Shown here in pieces: positions 46,096 to 54,110 of a stretch of 64,000 nucleotides of DNA (its first letter is position 1; each line of letters opens with the position of its first letter). The translations under genes were made by a program, and so were the position numbers. The notes beneath the pieces were generated by a model that saw nothing but the letters and a program-made list of their open reading frames with translations, made no database searches and was not told the origin of the DNA. This DNA comes from Nocardioides deserti (lineage in GTDB: Bacteria; Actinomycetota; Actinomycetes; Propionibacteriales; Nocardioidaceae). The stretch is taken from contig NZ_JACMYC010000002.1 of the NCBI RefSeq assembly GCF_014266025.1, forward strand, positions 248,001 through 312,000, written 5' to 3'.

Positions 46096-47018
46096 GCGCG
46101 CAGCGCTCGTTCACGTTCCTGGTCAACCCGGCCTCCGGTGGCGGCGCGGCGCCCGAGGCGGTCGTGCCGGTGGCGCGGCTGCTGCGCGAGGCCGGCGCGA
46201 CCGTCGACGTGACGTACTCACCCGGACCGCGGTCCATGCCCGGGCTGGTCACCGCGGCCGTCGAGCGCGGCGACGTCGTGGTGTCGGTCGGCGGCGACGG
46301 GATGCTGTCGTCGCTGGCCGGCGAGGTGTCGGCGGCCGGTGGCACCCTGGCAGTGCTGCCGGCCGGGCGCGGCAACGACTTCGCGCGGATGCTCGGCCTG
46401 CCCGGCACGCCCGAGGACCTCGCCGCGCTGCTGCTCTCCGGCTCGACGTGCCGGGTCGACCTGCTGTGCGCGTCGTTCCCGGGCGTCCCGCCCCGCGAGG
46501 TCGCGGGCTCGGTCTACTGCGGCGTCGACGCCCGCGCCGCCGAGCTGGTCGACGGCGCGCACCGGCTGCCGCGGCGGCTGCAGTACCCCTACGCCGCCGT
46601 CCGCGCCCTCCTCACCTACGCCCCCGCCCGCTACCTCCTCTCCGTCGACGGCGAGGAGCGCGAGCTCGAGGCCGCGACCGTCGTCGTCGCCAACTCCGCC
46701 TACTACGGCAAGGGCATGCGGATCGCCCCGCCCGCCTCGGTCACCGACGGCCTCCTCGACGTCGTCGTCATCGAGGCCGCGTCCAAGGCCGCGCTCGTCC
46801 GCTCGCTGCCGAAGGTGTACGACGGCGGGCACGTCGACCTCCCCGAGGTCACCGTGCTCCGCGGTCGGCGGGTCGAGCTGCGGGCCGACCCGTCCCGCGC
46901 CGCCGGCCCCGGCGTGCCCGTCGGTGGTGACGGCGAGCCGCTCGGCACGCTCCCGCCGCTCGCCGGCGACCCGCTCGTCGTCGAGGTCCGCCCCGCCGCC
47001 GTCTCCGTCGTCTGCTGA
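46092..47018 (+). CDS. Diacylglycerol kinase-family lipid kinase
   Basis: A 308-residue DAGK catalytic domain protein: FTFLVNPASGGG at the start, VVSVGGDGMLSSLAGEV and LAVLPAGRGNDFARMLGLP (nucleotide site), VVVANSAYYGKGMRIAPPASVTDGLLDVVVIE near 200. It phosphorylates a diacylglycerol-like lipid. Its GTG overlaps the flavoprotein stop by four bases. The M. tuberculosis equivalent in the same gene order is Rv2252, a diacylglycerol kinase linked to phosphatidylinositol mannoside synthesis. A palindrome pair follows the gene. Confidence 0.9.
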   Translation: MSAQRSFTFLVNPASGGGAAPEAVVPVARLLREAGATVDVTYSPGPRSMPGLVTAAVERGDVVVSVGGDGMLSSLAGEVSAAGGTLAVLPAGRGNDFARMLGLPGTPEDLAALLLSGSTCRVDLLCASFPGVPPREVAGSVYCGVDARAAELVDGAHRLPRRLQYPYAAVRALLTYAPARYLLSVDGEERELEAATVVVANSAYYGKGMRIAPPASVTDGLLDVVVIEAASKAALVRSLPKVYDGGHVDLPEVTVLRGRRVELRADPSRAAGPGVPVGGDGEPLGTLPPLAGDPLVVEVRPAAVSVVC

Positions 47019-47100
47019 GCCGTCCCGTCCCGTCCTGGGCCGGTCGCGGGCGGGCTGGTCTGCGCCGGGGCGGTTCGGGCGCCGACATCCCAGGGGAGTC

Positions 47101-47160
47101 CTGCACATATCGGGGTAGATCTGCCCCGATATGTGCAGGGGTCACCGGTTAACCGGTGAC
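47101..47160. terminator. Two perfect palindromes between converging genes
   Basis: CTGCACATATCGGGG and CCCCGATATGTGCAG form perfect 15-bp arms around an eight-base loop (47101-47138). GTCACCGGTTAACCGGTGAC (47141-47160) is a perfect 20-bp palindrome. They lie between the lipid kinase and the pirin stop. Both are suited to a bidirectional terminator; the second, having no loop, could also be a protein-binding site. Confidence 0.6.
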
Positions 47161-47209
47161 TCCGACACCCCGGGACGGCCCGGCCCACCTGCCCGAGCGC
47201 GACAGCCGA

Positions 47210-47893
47210 TCAACCCGCGAACGTCCAGACGAGCAGCTCGGTGGGGACGGCGGCGGTGACCTCGTGCGCGGGCTCGTCGGCGAAGAGGAAGGCGTCGCCG
47301 GCGGCGAGGGGCTCGGCGAGCGAGCTGCGGGTGAGGGCGCCGGTGACGACGTAGGCGTGGACGAGCGGCGCGGCGGGGAGGGTCAGCGTCTCGAGGGCGT
47401 CGAGCCGCGCGACGGAGAGCACCGCGCCGGGCTGGGGGGCGACCAGCTCGACCAGCCCGCCGCCGGGAGCGGCGGAGGCGGGCACCGGCGTGACGGCGTA
47501 CGTCGGGTCGTCGGCGGCGCGGTCGGGGTCGGCGGCCAGCCAGACCTGCACGAAGCGGGCCCGGCCGTCGGGCGTGGCGTGCTCGGCGTGCTCGACGCCC
47601 GAGCCGGCGGCCAGCACGGCCACCTCGCCGGGGGAGACGACGGCCTCGTGCCCCGAGGAGTCGCGGTGGGAGAGCCGGCCGGTGACCACCCAGGTGACGA
47701 TGTCGAGCCCGGAGTGCCGGTGGGTGTCGAAACCCTTGCCGGCGCCCAGGTGGTGGTCGTCGTGGCACACCATCGGCCCGAAGCGGAGCCGCTCGGGGTC
47801 GTAGTGCTCGCCGAACGAGAACGCGTGCGAGGTCACCATCCCCGGCGAGCGGCTGGCGAAACGGGCGGAACCCCGGCGGATCTCTGTCGTCAC
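47210..47893 (-). CDS. Pirin family protein
   Basis: A 227-residue double-cupin. Metal-binding His residues are in FGPMVCHDDHHLGAGKGFDTHRHSGLDIVTWVVTG and GVEHAEHA. Pirins bind iron and some are quercetinases or regulators. The GTG at 47893 is preferred to the ATG at 47899 because the -10 box CACAAT ends seven bases before it. The gene is divergent from the GH1 gene, and their start regions overlap. Confidence 0.88.
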   Translation of the reverse strand: MTTEIRRGSARFASRSPGMVTSHAFSFGEHYDPERLRFGPMVCHDDHHLGAGKGFDTHRHSGLDIVTWVVTGRLSHRDSSGHEAVVSPGEVAVLAAGSGVEHAEHATPDGRARFVQVWLAADPDRAADDPTYAVTPVPASAAPGGGLVELVAPQPGAVLSVARLDALETLTLPAAPLVHAYVVTGALTRSSLAEPLAAGDAFLFADEPAHEVTAAVPTELLVWTFAG

Positions 47894-47896
47894 GTC

Positions 47897-47906
47897 CATG
47901 ATTGTG
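47897..47906. promoter_or_regulatory. Interlocked divergent -10 boxes of pirin and GH1 genes
   Basis: On the plus strand CATGAT (47897-47902) is followed by seven bases and GTG at 47910. On the minus strand CACAAT (rc of 47901-47906) is followed by seven bases and GTG at 47893. The two boxes share two base pairs, so the two genes cannot easily be transcribed from them at once. Confidence 0.5.
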
Positions 47907-47909
47907 CCC

Positions 47910-49277
47910 GTGGCCCCCGCCTCCTCCGACCTCCCCCAGCTGCCGCCGGGCTTCCGCTTCGGCACCAGCACCGCGGCGTACCAGGTCGAGGGCGCGGCGC
48001 GCGAGGGCGGCCGCGGCCCGTCGATCTGGGACACCTTCACCCACACGCCCGGCCGGATCAACGACGGCTCGACCGGCGACGTGGCGTGCGACCACTACCA
48101 CCGGTTCCACGAGGACGTCGCGCTGATGAAGGACCTCGGCGTCGGCGGCTACCGGCTGTCGCTGTCGTGGTCGCGGATCCAGCCGACCGGGTCCGGCGCG
48201 GTCAACACCCAGGGCATCGACTTCTACGACCGGCTGCTCGACACGCTGCTCGCGGCCGACGTGCAGCCGATGGTCACGCTCTACCACTGGGACCTGCCGC
48301 AGGCGCTCGAGGACGACGGCGGCTGGCTCAACCGGGCGACCATCGACCGCTTCGCGGAGTATGCCGCGATCTGCGGCGAGCGGTTCGGCGACCGGGTCGA
48401 GCACTGGGTGCCGGTCAACGAGCCGAACGTCGTGATGATGATGGGCTACGGCATCGGCATGCACGCGCCGGGCAAGGCGCTGATGTTCGACGCGCTGCCG
48501 GTCGCCCACCACCTGCTCCTCGCGCACGGCCGCGCCGCGATCGCGCTGCGCGAGTCGGTGCCGTCCGGCGTGAGGGCGAGCGTCGGCTGCGCCAACAACC
48601 ACGCCCCGATGTGGCCGGCCTCCGAGGACGCCGCCGACATCGGGGCGACCAAGCTCTTCGACGCGATGTGGAACGGCCTGTTCATCGAGCCGATGCTGCT
48701 CGGCCGCTACCCGGTCGACCTCGCCCCGCTGCTCGAGGACGTCGTGCTCGACGGCGACCTCGCGACGATCCGGCAGCCGCTCGACTTCTACGGCGTCAAC
48801 TACTACAACCCGTGGAAGATCGCGGCCGCCGGCGAGGACGCCGAGCTGCCGTTCGAGTTCCGCGAGCTGCTGGGCTACCCGACGACCGACTTCGGCTGGC
48901 CGGTCGTGCCCGACGCGCTGCGCGAGTGGCTGATCATGTTCCGCGCGCGCTTCCGCCACGCTCTCCCGCCGCTCTACATCACCGAGAACGGCGCGGCGTA
49001 CAACATGGGCCCGGACGCCGACGGCGTCGTCGACGACCAGGCACGCATCGACTACCTCGACGGCCACCTCCGCGCGGTCGCGACCGCCGTGCAGCGCGGC
49101 GTCGACGTCCGTGGCTACTACTGCTGGTCGCTGCTGGACAACTTCGAGTGGTCCGAGGGATACGAGCAGCGGTTCGGGCTGGTGCACGTGGACTACGAGA
49201 CGCAGGTGCGGACGCCGAAGCGGTCCTACCGGTGGTACGCCGACGTGATCGCCGCGCAGACCCGGTCGCTGGGGTAG
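47910..49277 (+). CDS. Glycoside hydrolase family 1 beta-glucosidase
   Basis: A 455-residue (459 with the ATG at 47898) cytoplasmic beta-glucosidase of retaining type. The N-terminus FRFGTSTAAYQVEGAAREGGRGPSIWD is the GH1 signature. Acid/base Glu lies in VPVNEPNVV near residue 171 and nucleophile Glu in ITENGAAYN near 359. SLSWSRIQPTGSG and YYCWSLLDNFEWSEGYEQRFGLVHVD also fit. It hydrolyses cellobiose or aryl glucosides. The GTG start is chosen by a -10 box seven bases upstream, with the ATG at 47898 as an alternative. With the secreted GH6 at 12833 it gives a cellulose-to-glucose path. Confidence 0.93.
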   Translation: MAPASSDLPQLPPGFRFGTSTAAYQVEGAAREGGRGPSIWDTFTHTPGRINDGSTGDVACDHYHRFHEDVALMKDLGVGGYRLSLSWSRIQPTGSGAVNTQGIDFYDRLLDTLLAADVQPMVTLYHWDLPQALEDDGGWLNRATIDRFAEYAAICGERFGDRVEHWVPVNEPNVVMMMGYGIGMHAPGKALMFDALPVAHHLLLAHGRAAIALRESVPSGVRASVGCANNHAPMWPASEDAADIGATKLFDAMWNGLFIEPMLLGRYPVDLAPLLEDVVLDGDLATIRQPLDFYGVNYYNPWKIAAAGEDAELPFEFRELLGYPTTDFGWPVVPDALREWLIMFRARFRHALPPLYITENGAAYNMGPDADGVVDDQARIDYLDGHLRAVATAVQRGVDVRGYYCWSLLDNFEWSEGYEQRFGLVHVDYETQVRTPKRSYRWYADVIAAQTRSLG

Positions 49278-49288
49278 GCGGTCCGGGC

Positions 49289-49981
49289 TCAGACCGAGTG
49301 CCGGACCGCCATCGTCGCGCGGACCGAGTCCTCGTCCCACGGCTCGCCGAGCCAGTCGTACATCCCGCGCAGCGCGGCCGGGTCGGCGACGTACTCGTCG
49401 TAGTGGACCCGGTACGCCGCGTCCCCGAGGTCGGCGGCCAGGGCGAGGATGCGCTCCTCGATCCGCGCCAGCTCGGCGGCCTTCTCGACCGGGTCGCCCT
49501 GCGCCCACCACTTGCTGCGCAGCACGTCGGCGTGATCGCGGGTGTTGACGAGGAACCGCGCGCCGGGGAAGACCTTCCGCAGCCACGCGACGTACTCCTC
49601 GAGGTCGTCGTGGTACCAGCGGATCTCCTTGAACCCCGCGACCCGGGTGCCCGGCTTGGGTCGCAGCACGGTCTCGAGCGCGAGGTGCCGCACCGCGCGC
49701 ACGGTGCGCTGCGGCTGCACGTCGGCCATGCCGAAGAAGGGATGGGTCCGGCTGCGCAGGCTGTCGGCGCCGTACCGCGCGACCAGCTCGTCGCGGGTGG
49801 CCAGCAGGGACTGCTGGTAGGCGTACAGGTGACGCAGGGCGTCGCGGTGCTCGCCGCGCACGAGGTAGCCCGGGATCGCGTTGAGCAGCCCGGCGAGGAG
49901 CGTGGACCCGGACCGGCCGTAGGTGACGACGAACAGGTAGCGCAGCTCCTCGCCCTCCGCCGCGGGGCCGGTCGAGGTCAC
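49289..49981 (-). CDS. Sulfotransferase family protein
   Basis: A 230-residue PAPS-type sulfotransferase. The 5'-phosphosulfate loop is VVTYGRSGSTLLAGLLNAIPG near residue 18 and the 3'-phosphate motif is RFLVNTRDHADVLRSKWW near 140. It transfers sulfate from PAPS to a sugar or lipid. It is the last of a three-gene operon; its GTG overlaps the methyltransferase stop by four bases. It belongs to the glycan cluster that continues to about 59250. Confidence 0.87.
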   Translation of the reverse strand: MTSTGPAAEGEELRYLFVVTYGRSGSTLLAGLLNAIPGYLVRGEHRDALRHLYAYQQSLLATRDELVARYGADSLRSRTHPFFGMADVQPQRTVRAVRHLALETVLRPKPGTRVAGFKEIRWYHDDLEEYVAWLRKVFPGARFLVNTRDHADVLRSKWWAQGDPVEKAAELARIEERILALAADLGDAAYRVHYDEYVADPAALRGMYDWLGEPWDEDSVRATMAVRHSV

Positions 49982-50694
49982 CGCGAGTCCCGCCGCGCCA
50001 ACACGTACATCGACTGCCCGTCGGTCTCGCGGCCGTGCACGAACTCCTCGACGACGAGGCCCGCGTCCCACACCAGCCGCTCGAAGTAGCGGCGCTCGAA
50101 CCGCACGCAGTGCAGCGCGCCCTTCCACTCCAGCTTGAGGTAGTCGGTGGGGTTCTCGACGCAGTCCGGCACGTCCTCCTCGACGAACGCGGTCATGAGC
50201 GCCCGGCCCTCCGGCGCGAGGATCCGCGCGATCGTGCGCGCGTAGCCGGCGACGTCGTCGGCGAGCATGTGGGAGAAGACCGAGTAGGAGTAGAGGACGT
50301 CGACGCTGCCCGGCTCCGCCGGGATGTCGTAGGTCGCCTGCCCGTCGGGGTTGTAGCGGGCGTTGTGCTGGTCGACCAGCGTGAACCGGGTGTGCTCGTC
50401 GGTGAGGTGGTCCTTGGCCCAGTTCAGCAGCTCGGGCTGGATGTCGACGCCGTGGTAGTCCGCGACGTTGCCGAGCAGGTGCTTGACGCCGATCGCGAGC
50501 CGGCCCGCGCCGCAGCCCCAGTCGAGCAGCCGCTTGCGGCGGCCCAGCCCCGCACGCTGGCGCAACAGCTTGACGTCCCGGATGCCCGCCTCGACGAAGT
50601 CGGCGTCGCGCTTGAAGTGCGCGCCGCCCATGCGCAGCCGGTACGGCGGGAGCGGCACGGCCGCGAGGTCGAGTGCGGCGGGTGTGTCGGTCAC
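49978..50694 (-). CDS. SAM-dependent class I methyltransferase
   Basis: A 238-residue methyltransferase. The SAM-binding glycine-rich loop is LLDWGCGAGRLAIGVKHLLG and the acidic residue follows in YHGVDIQPELL. VDVLYSYSVFSHMLADDVAGYARTIARILAPEGRALMTAFVEEDVP is typical of a class I fold. It likely methylates a sugar or sugar-linked intermediate in the glycan operon. It overlaps both neighbours by four bases. Confidence 0.88.
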   Translation of the reverse strand: MTDTPAALDLAAVPLPPYRLRMGGAHFKRDADFVEAGIRDVKLLRQRAGLGRRKRLLDWGCGAGRLAIGVKHLLGNVADYHGVDIQPELLNWAKDHLTDEHTRFTLVDQHNARYNPDGQATYDIPAEPGSVDVLYSYSVFSHMLADDVAGYARTIARILAPEGRALMTAFVEEDVPDCVENPTDYLKLEWKGALHCVRFERRYFERLVWDAGLVVEEFVHGRETDGQSMYVLARRDSR

Positions 50695-52562
50695 GGCCGG
50701 GAGTCTACGAGCGCGAGCGCCCGGTCCAGCAGGGTCGCCGCGCGGGCGTCGAAGGAGTGCTCGGCGACGACGCGCTCGGCGGTACGCCGCCGGGCGGCCG
50801 CGTCCGGCCAGTGCTCGTCCGGGTCGCCGGTGGTCAGCGCGCGGAACTCCTCGTCGGTCCGCCACACCCGCACCGCGGCGGCCGCGTCGCCCAGCACGTC
50901 CGCCAGCCCCGCCACGTCGTCGGAGAGCAGCCGCCCACCGGTGGCCAGCACGTCGAGCACCCGGTTGGAGACGAACCCCTCGGCCCGCATGTCCTCCCAG
51001 TGGTCGTTGAGCACGATGCCGGCGCTCGCGTAGAGCGCGCCCAGCTCGTCGTTGGCGACGTGGTCGGCGGCGACCGGCACGTCGTCGGGCCAGCCCTGGC
51101 CGATGACGGTGAGGTCGAGGCCGGTGCGCTGCGCGGCGGCCACGCTGGACCGCAGCTCGCCGCGGGAGTTGCCGACGAAGAGCGCGCGCGGTCCTCGGGC
51201 GGGGGCCCATCCGTCCACGTCGGGGTGGAAGCGGGTGGTGTCCGTGCACTGCGGCAGCGGCTCGATGCCGTGCCGGGCGGCCCAGGTCGCGGAGGCGGCG
51301 AAGGCGGCGTCGTAGGTCGCCAGCTCGCCCGGCGTGACCAGCTCGGGGTGGCTGATCACCCAGAGCAGGGTGGCGGTGTGCGCGGGCGGCTCGACCCGCT
51401 CGAGGCCGCGGAGGACGAGGGTGACGTCGTCGAGCTCGCGGGTACGCCGTGCGCGGGTCTCGGGGTGGTCGATCGCGACCCACTGGCCCCGCCGTTCGAG
51501 GGCAGCTGCCAGCGAGCGCGCGAAGTGCCAGTCGCCCCACCGCTGCCCGCGCGGCGCGGCCGGCGCCGCGATGTCGATCGACCACCGCAGGGAGCGGTGA
51601 CCGTCAGCCAGCCCGTCGCGGACCCGCAGTGGTCGGCCGGGCGCCTCGAACCCGGCGGCCCGCCAGAGCCCGTCGTCCGACCCGGTGGTGACGACGACGG
51701 AGCGGCTCTCTCCGGCGAGGACCAGCCGCGACTCCGGGACGAGCCGGACCTCGCCGCGCCGGCCGGTCCGGAGGGCGTGCGCCCCGGGCCAGGGAGCGGC
51801 GAGCGGGACGTGCGCGGCGCGGACCGCGTCGTCGACGGGGAGGCCGGCGAGCGGCCCGGCGCCGATGGTGAAGTCCGGCGCCAGCAGCAGCGGCTGGGCG
51901 ACCGCGACGGCGTCGTCCTCCAGGGCGGCCAGGAGCGGCGGCAGCCAGGCCCAGCGTGGCGGCCGCACCTCGGGCCGGACGTCCACCACGACGGCCGCCG
52001 GCTCGGGGTCCGCCACGACCCGCACGGTCGGCAGGTCGGCGACCACCGCGGCGAGGATGCGGGTCGCGGTGCGGTCGTCGGTGACCAGCTGGGCGCACAC
52101 GTCCGGCTTGCGGGCCAGGTGGCGCGCCCACGAGACGGCCCGCGCCAGGTCCTCGACCTCGACCACCACGCTGACCTGCGCCGGCGCGTCGCGCTCCTGC
52201 GGCTGTGCCATCCGCTCGAGGAGCCGTGCCGCGTCGTCGGTGCGCAGCCAGTCCTCGAGCGGACCGGTGACGTCGGGGTCGACGAGCGGGTGCGGGGAGC
52301 GCTGCCGCTCCTCGGGGTCGGCCAGCCAGAAGCTCAACGGGTCCGGCGCGTGCTTGGCCCACCGGCCGCGCGGATACAGCCAGGCCGGCTCGAAGAGCGG
52401 GTGCGGCGTCGCGCCCTCGGGCCGGTGCCGCACCCAGTGCTCGGCGGCCTCGGCCCGCGAGCCGAACGCCCGGCCGGCCTGCGCGGCGTACCACTCGACG
52501 TCGAGGAGCGGGCTGGCCGCGACGATCGCGATCGCCTCGGTCTCGGAGGTCCGCGGCGGCAC
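50691..52562 (-). CDS. Glycosyltransferase with N-terminal wing domain, CgeB-like C-terminus
   Basis: A 623-residue protein. Residues about 20-70 (LLDVEWYAAQAGRAFGSRAEAAEHWVRHRPEGATPHPLFEPAWLY) resemble the short repeat found at the front of many surface-glycan glycosyltransferases. The C-terminal 330 residues are a GT-B type domain like CgeB and GT4 relatives: RWGDWHFARSLAAALERRGQ, LLWVISHPELVTPGELATYD, ALFVGNSRGELRSSVAAA, DELGALYASAGIVLNDHWEDMRAEGFVSNRVLDVLATGGRLLSDD. It probably adds a sugar to a cell-surface glycan. TAGGGT lies six bases before the GTG start. Confidence 0.85.
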   Translation of the reverse strand: MPPRTSETEAIAIVAASPLLDVEWYAAQAGRAFGSRAEAAEHWVRHRPEGATPHPLFEPAWLYPRGRWAKHAPDPLSFWLADPEERQRSPHPLVDPDVTGPLEDWLRTDDAARLLERMAQPQERDAPAQVSVVVEVEDLARAVSWARHLARKPDVCAQLVTDDRTATRILAAVVADLPTVRVVADPEPAAVVVDVRPEVRPPRWAWLPPLLAALEDDAVAVAQPLLLAPDFTIGAGPLAGLPVDDAVRAAHVPLAAPWPGAHALRTGRRGEVRLVPESRLVLAGESRSVVVTTGSDDGLWRAAGFEAPGRPLRVRDGLADGHRSLRWSIDIAAPAAPRGQRWGDWHFARSLAAALERRGQWVAIDHPETRARRTRELDDVTLVLRGLERVEPPAHTATLLWVISHPELVTPGELATYDAAFAASATWAARHGIEPLPQCTDTTRFHPDVDGWAPARGPRALFVGNSRGELRSSVAAAQRTGLDLTVIGQGWPDDVPVAADHVANDELGALYASAGIVLNDHWEDMRAEGFVSNRVLDVLATGGRLLSDDVAGLADVLGDAAAAVRVWRTDEEFRALTTGDPDEHWPDAAARRRTAERVVAEHSFDARAATLLDRALALVDSRP

Positions 52563-52567
52563 GGCCG

Positions 52568-52574
52568 TACCCTA
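52568..52574. promoter_or_regulatory. Shared -10 region of the divergent glycan arms
   Basis: On the minus strand TAGGGT (52569-52574) is followed by six bases and the GTG of the GT-B gene. On the plus strand TACCCT (52568-52573) overlaps it and precedes the ATG at 52584 by ten bases. The two promoters share nearly the same DNA. Confidence 0.45.
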
Positions 52575-52583
52575 CTCAGCACC

Positions 52584-54110
52584 ATGCCTGCCCCCGCCGA
52601 GCCCGCCGTGTCGCTGCCCGCTGACCTGCGGACCCCGGCGCTGGTGCTGACCGACGACCCGTCGGCGGTCGGCGCGCGCGACGGCGTGACGGTCTGCGAC
52701 CCGGCGTCGGTCCCGCAGCGCGACGGCGGGTGGGCGTCGGTCTCGCTCTTCCTGGCCGACGAGACCGCGTTGCGCCGGGTGGTCTCGGCGCTGCCGCCGC
52801 TCGGCCGGGCTCGGTCGTACGCCGTGGTGCTGCGGTCGGCGGTCTCGCCGGTGACGCTCGTCCCGCGGCCGGAGTGGCCGGCGCTGGCCGAGCTGGACGT
52901 GCGCCTGGTCGACGGCGGCGCGGCCACCCGGGTCGAGCTGGTCAAGGGCGTGCCGGTCGCCGACGTGCTGGTCGCGCTGGCGCGCGGGACCGGCTCGCCG
53001 GCCGTCGCCGGCCACGGCGGGCTGGTCGCCGCGCCCGGGCTCGACCTCGGGCTGCCGGCCGTCGCCGACGTCGTCACGGACGACGTGCCCGCCTCCCTCG
53101 TGACCGCCCCACCCGCCGAGCCGTCGACGATCCTCGCCGTCGAGCCGGTGCTCGTGCCGACGGGGACGGACCTCGAGGTGGGGCCGCTCGACGAGGCCGT
53201 GCTCGACCCGCGCGGCTCCGGGCTGCCGGCCACCCGTCCGGCCGTCGACCTCGACCCCGGGTGGCAGCCGACCGCCGCCCTCGTGGCGTCGTTGCGCGAC
53301 GTCGAGGCCGTGCGCGTCACCTGGCCGGCGCCGGAGCGACTGGTCGCCGGCCTCGCGCTGGCGGGGGTGCCGCTGGTCGGAGTCGCTCCAGTGCCGCCCG
53401 TGGCCCGCGAACGCCTCGGCGACGCGCTCGCCGACCTGCTCGAGCCGGGCGCCGCCCCGCTGGACCGTGACGTCCGCTCCGTGCTGCTCAGCCGCGCCGC
53501 GCAGGACGCCCATGCGGTGCCCGCGTGGCGCGAACTGGTCGGCGCCGGCGCCGGCCTGCGCGTCGCCTCCGAGCCGACCGTCAGCGTGGTGCTGACGGGC
53601 GGAGGGGATGAACACGCACGAGCCCAGGTCGCCCTGCAGGTCGGCGTCGAGGTCGAGGTCGTCGAGCCGGGCGCTGCCCCCACCGGTGACGTCGTGCTCG
53701 AGACCGCCGCGGACGGCTGGTGGGGGCCGGACGTGCTGCGTGACCTGCTCCGGGCGCGGCGCTGGTCCGGCGCCGAGGTGGTCGAGATGCCGGCGGAGGT
53801 CGTCCACGCCGAGGCGATCGACACGACGGTGCGCCGGCGGCTGGAGACGCAGGCGTACGTCGCCGGGCCGGACCGGTTCCCCGGGGCCGCCGGACTCGTG
53901 CTGGTCGACCGGGCCCTGGCCGGCCTCGGGGCCGACGAGCGGCGGGCGGCCGGTGCGACGACGTACCGCACCTCCGGGCTCGGCCACGTCGCCCGCCTCC
54001 GCGGGCACGCCGGCGTGGGGGACCTGCTGCGCCGCGAGGACGTCGTCGCCCAGTGGCGCGGGCTGCGCCTCGGACCGCTCGTGGCCCCGGACGCAGGAGG
54101 ACCGCGATGA
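52584..54110 (+). CDS. GT2-related protein with degraded active site (pseudo-glycosyltransferase)
   Basis: A 508-residue paralogue of the GT2 protein at 57826-59253. Both share RPEW, AGVPLVG, SVLL, VSVVL, WxGPD, DLLRAR-WSGA-VV and RT-GLG blocks along their length. Where the paralogue has the metal-binding MDDDDW, this one has TAADGW (residues 374-379), so three of four Asp are lost and one (Asp377) remains. It is unlikely to be a GT2 enzyme in the usual way and may be a partner subunit. It is the first gene of the rightward arm. The stop overlaps the next start by four bases. Confidence 0.78.
   Translation: MPAPAEPAVSLPADLRTPALVLTDDPSAVGARDGVTVCDPASVPQRDGGWASVSLFLADETALRRVVSALPPLGRARSYAVVLRSAVSPVTLVPRPEWPALAELDVRLVDGGAATRVELVKGVPVADVLVALARGTGSPAVAGHGGLVAAPGLDLGLPAVADVVTDDVPASLVTAPPAEPSTILAVEPVLVPTGTDLEVGPLDEAVLDPRGSGLPATRPAVDLDPGWQPTAALVASLRDVEAVRVTWPAPERLVAGLALAGVPLVGVAPVPPVARERLGDALADLLEPGAAPLDRDVRSVLLSRAAQDAHAVPAWRELVGAGAGLRVASEPTVSVVLTGGGDEHARAQVALQVGVEVEVVEPGAAPTGDVVLETAADGWWGPDVLRDLLRARRWSGAEVVEMPAEVVHAEAIDTTVRRRLETQAYVAGPDRFPGAAGLVLVDRALAGLGADERRAAGATTYRTSGLGHVARLRGHAGVGDLLRREDVVAQWRGLRLGPLVAPDAGGPR

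Noticed and set aside
47101..47160. Possible attachment site or riboswitch.
   Set aside because: There is no tRNA or integrase nearby and the region is between gene ends, so a bidirectional terminator or protein site is more likely.
50673..52583. The long upstream part of the open frame that ends at 54110.
   Set aside because: It is antisense to the GT-B gene, has His/Arg/Gly-rich composition without coding character, and the protein homology of the paralogue begins at 52584.
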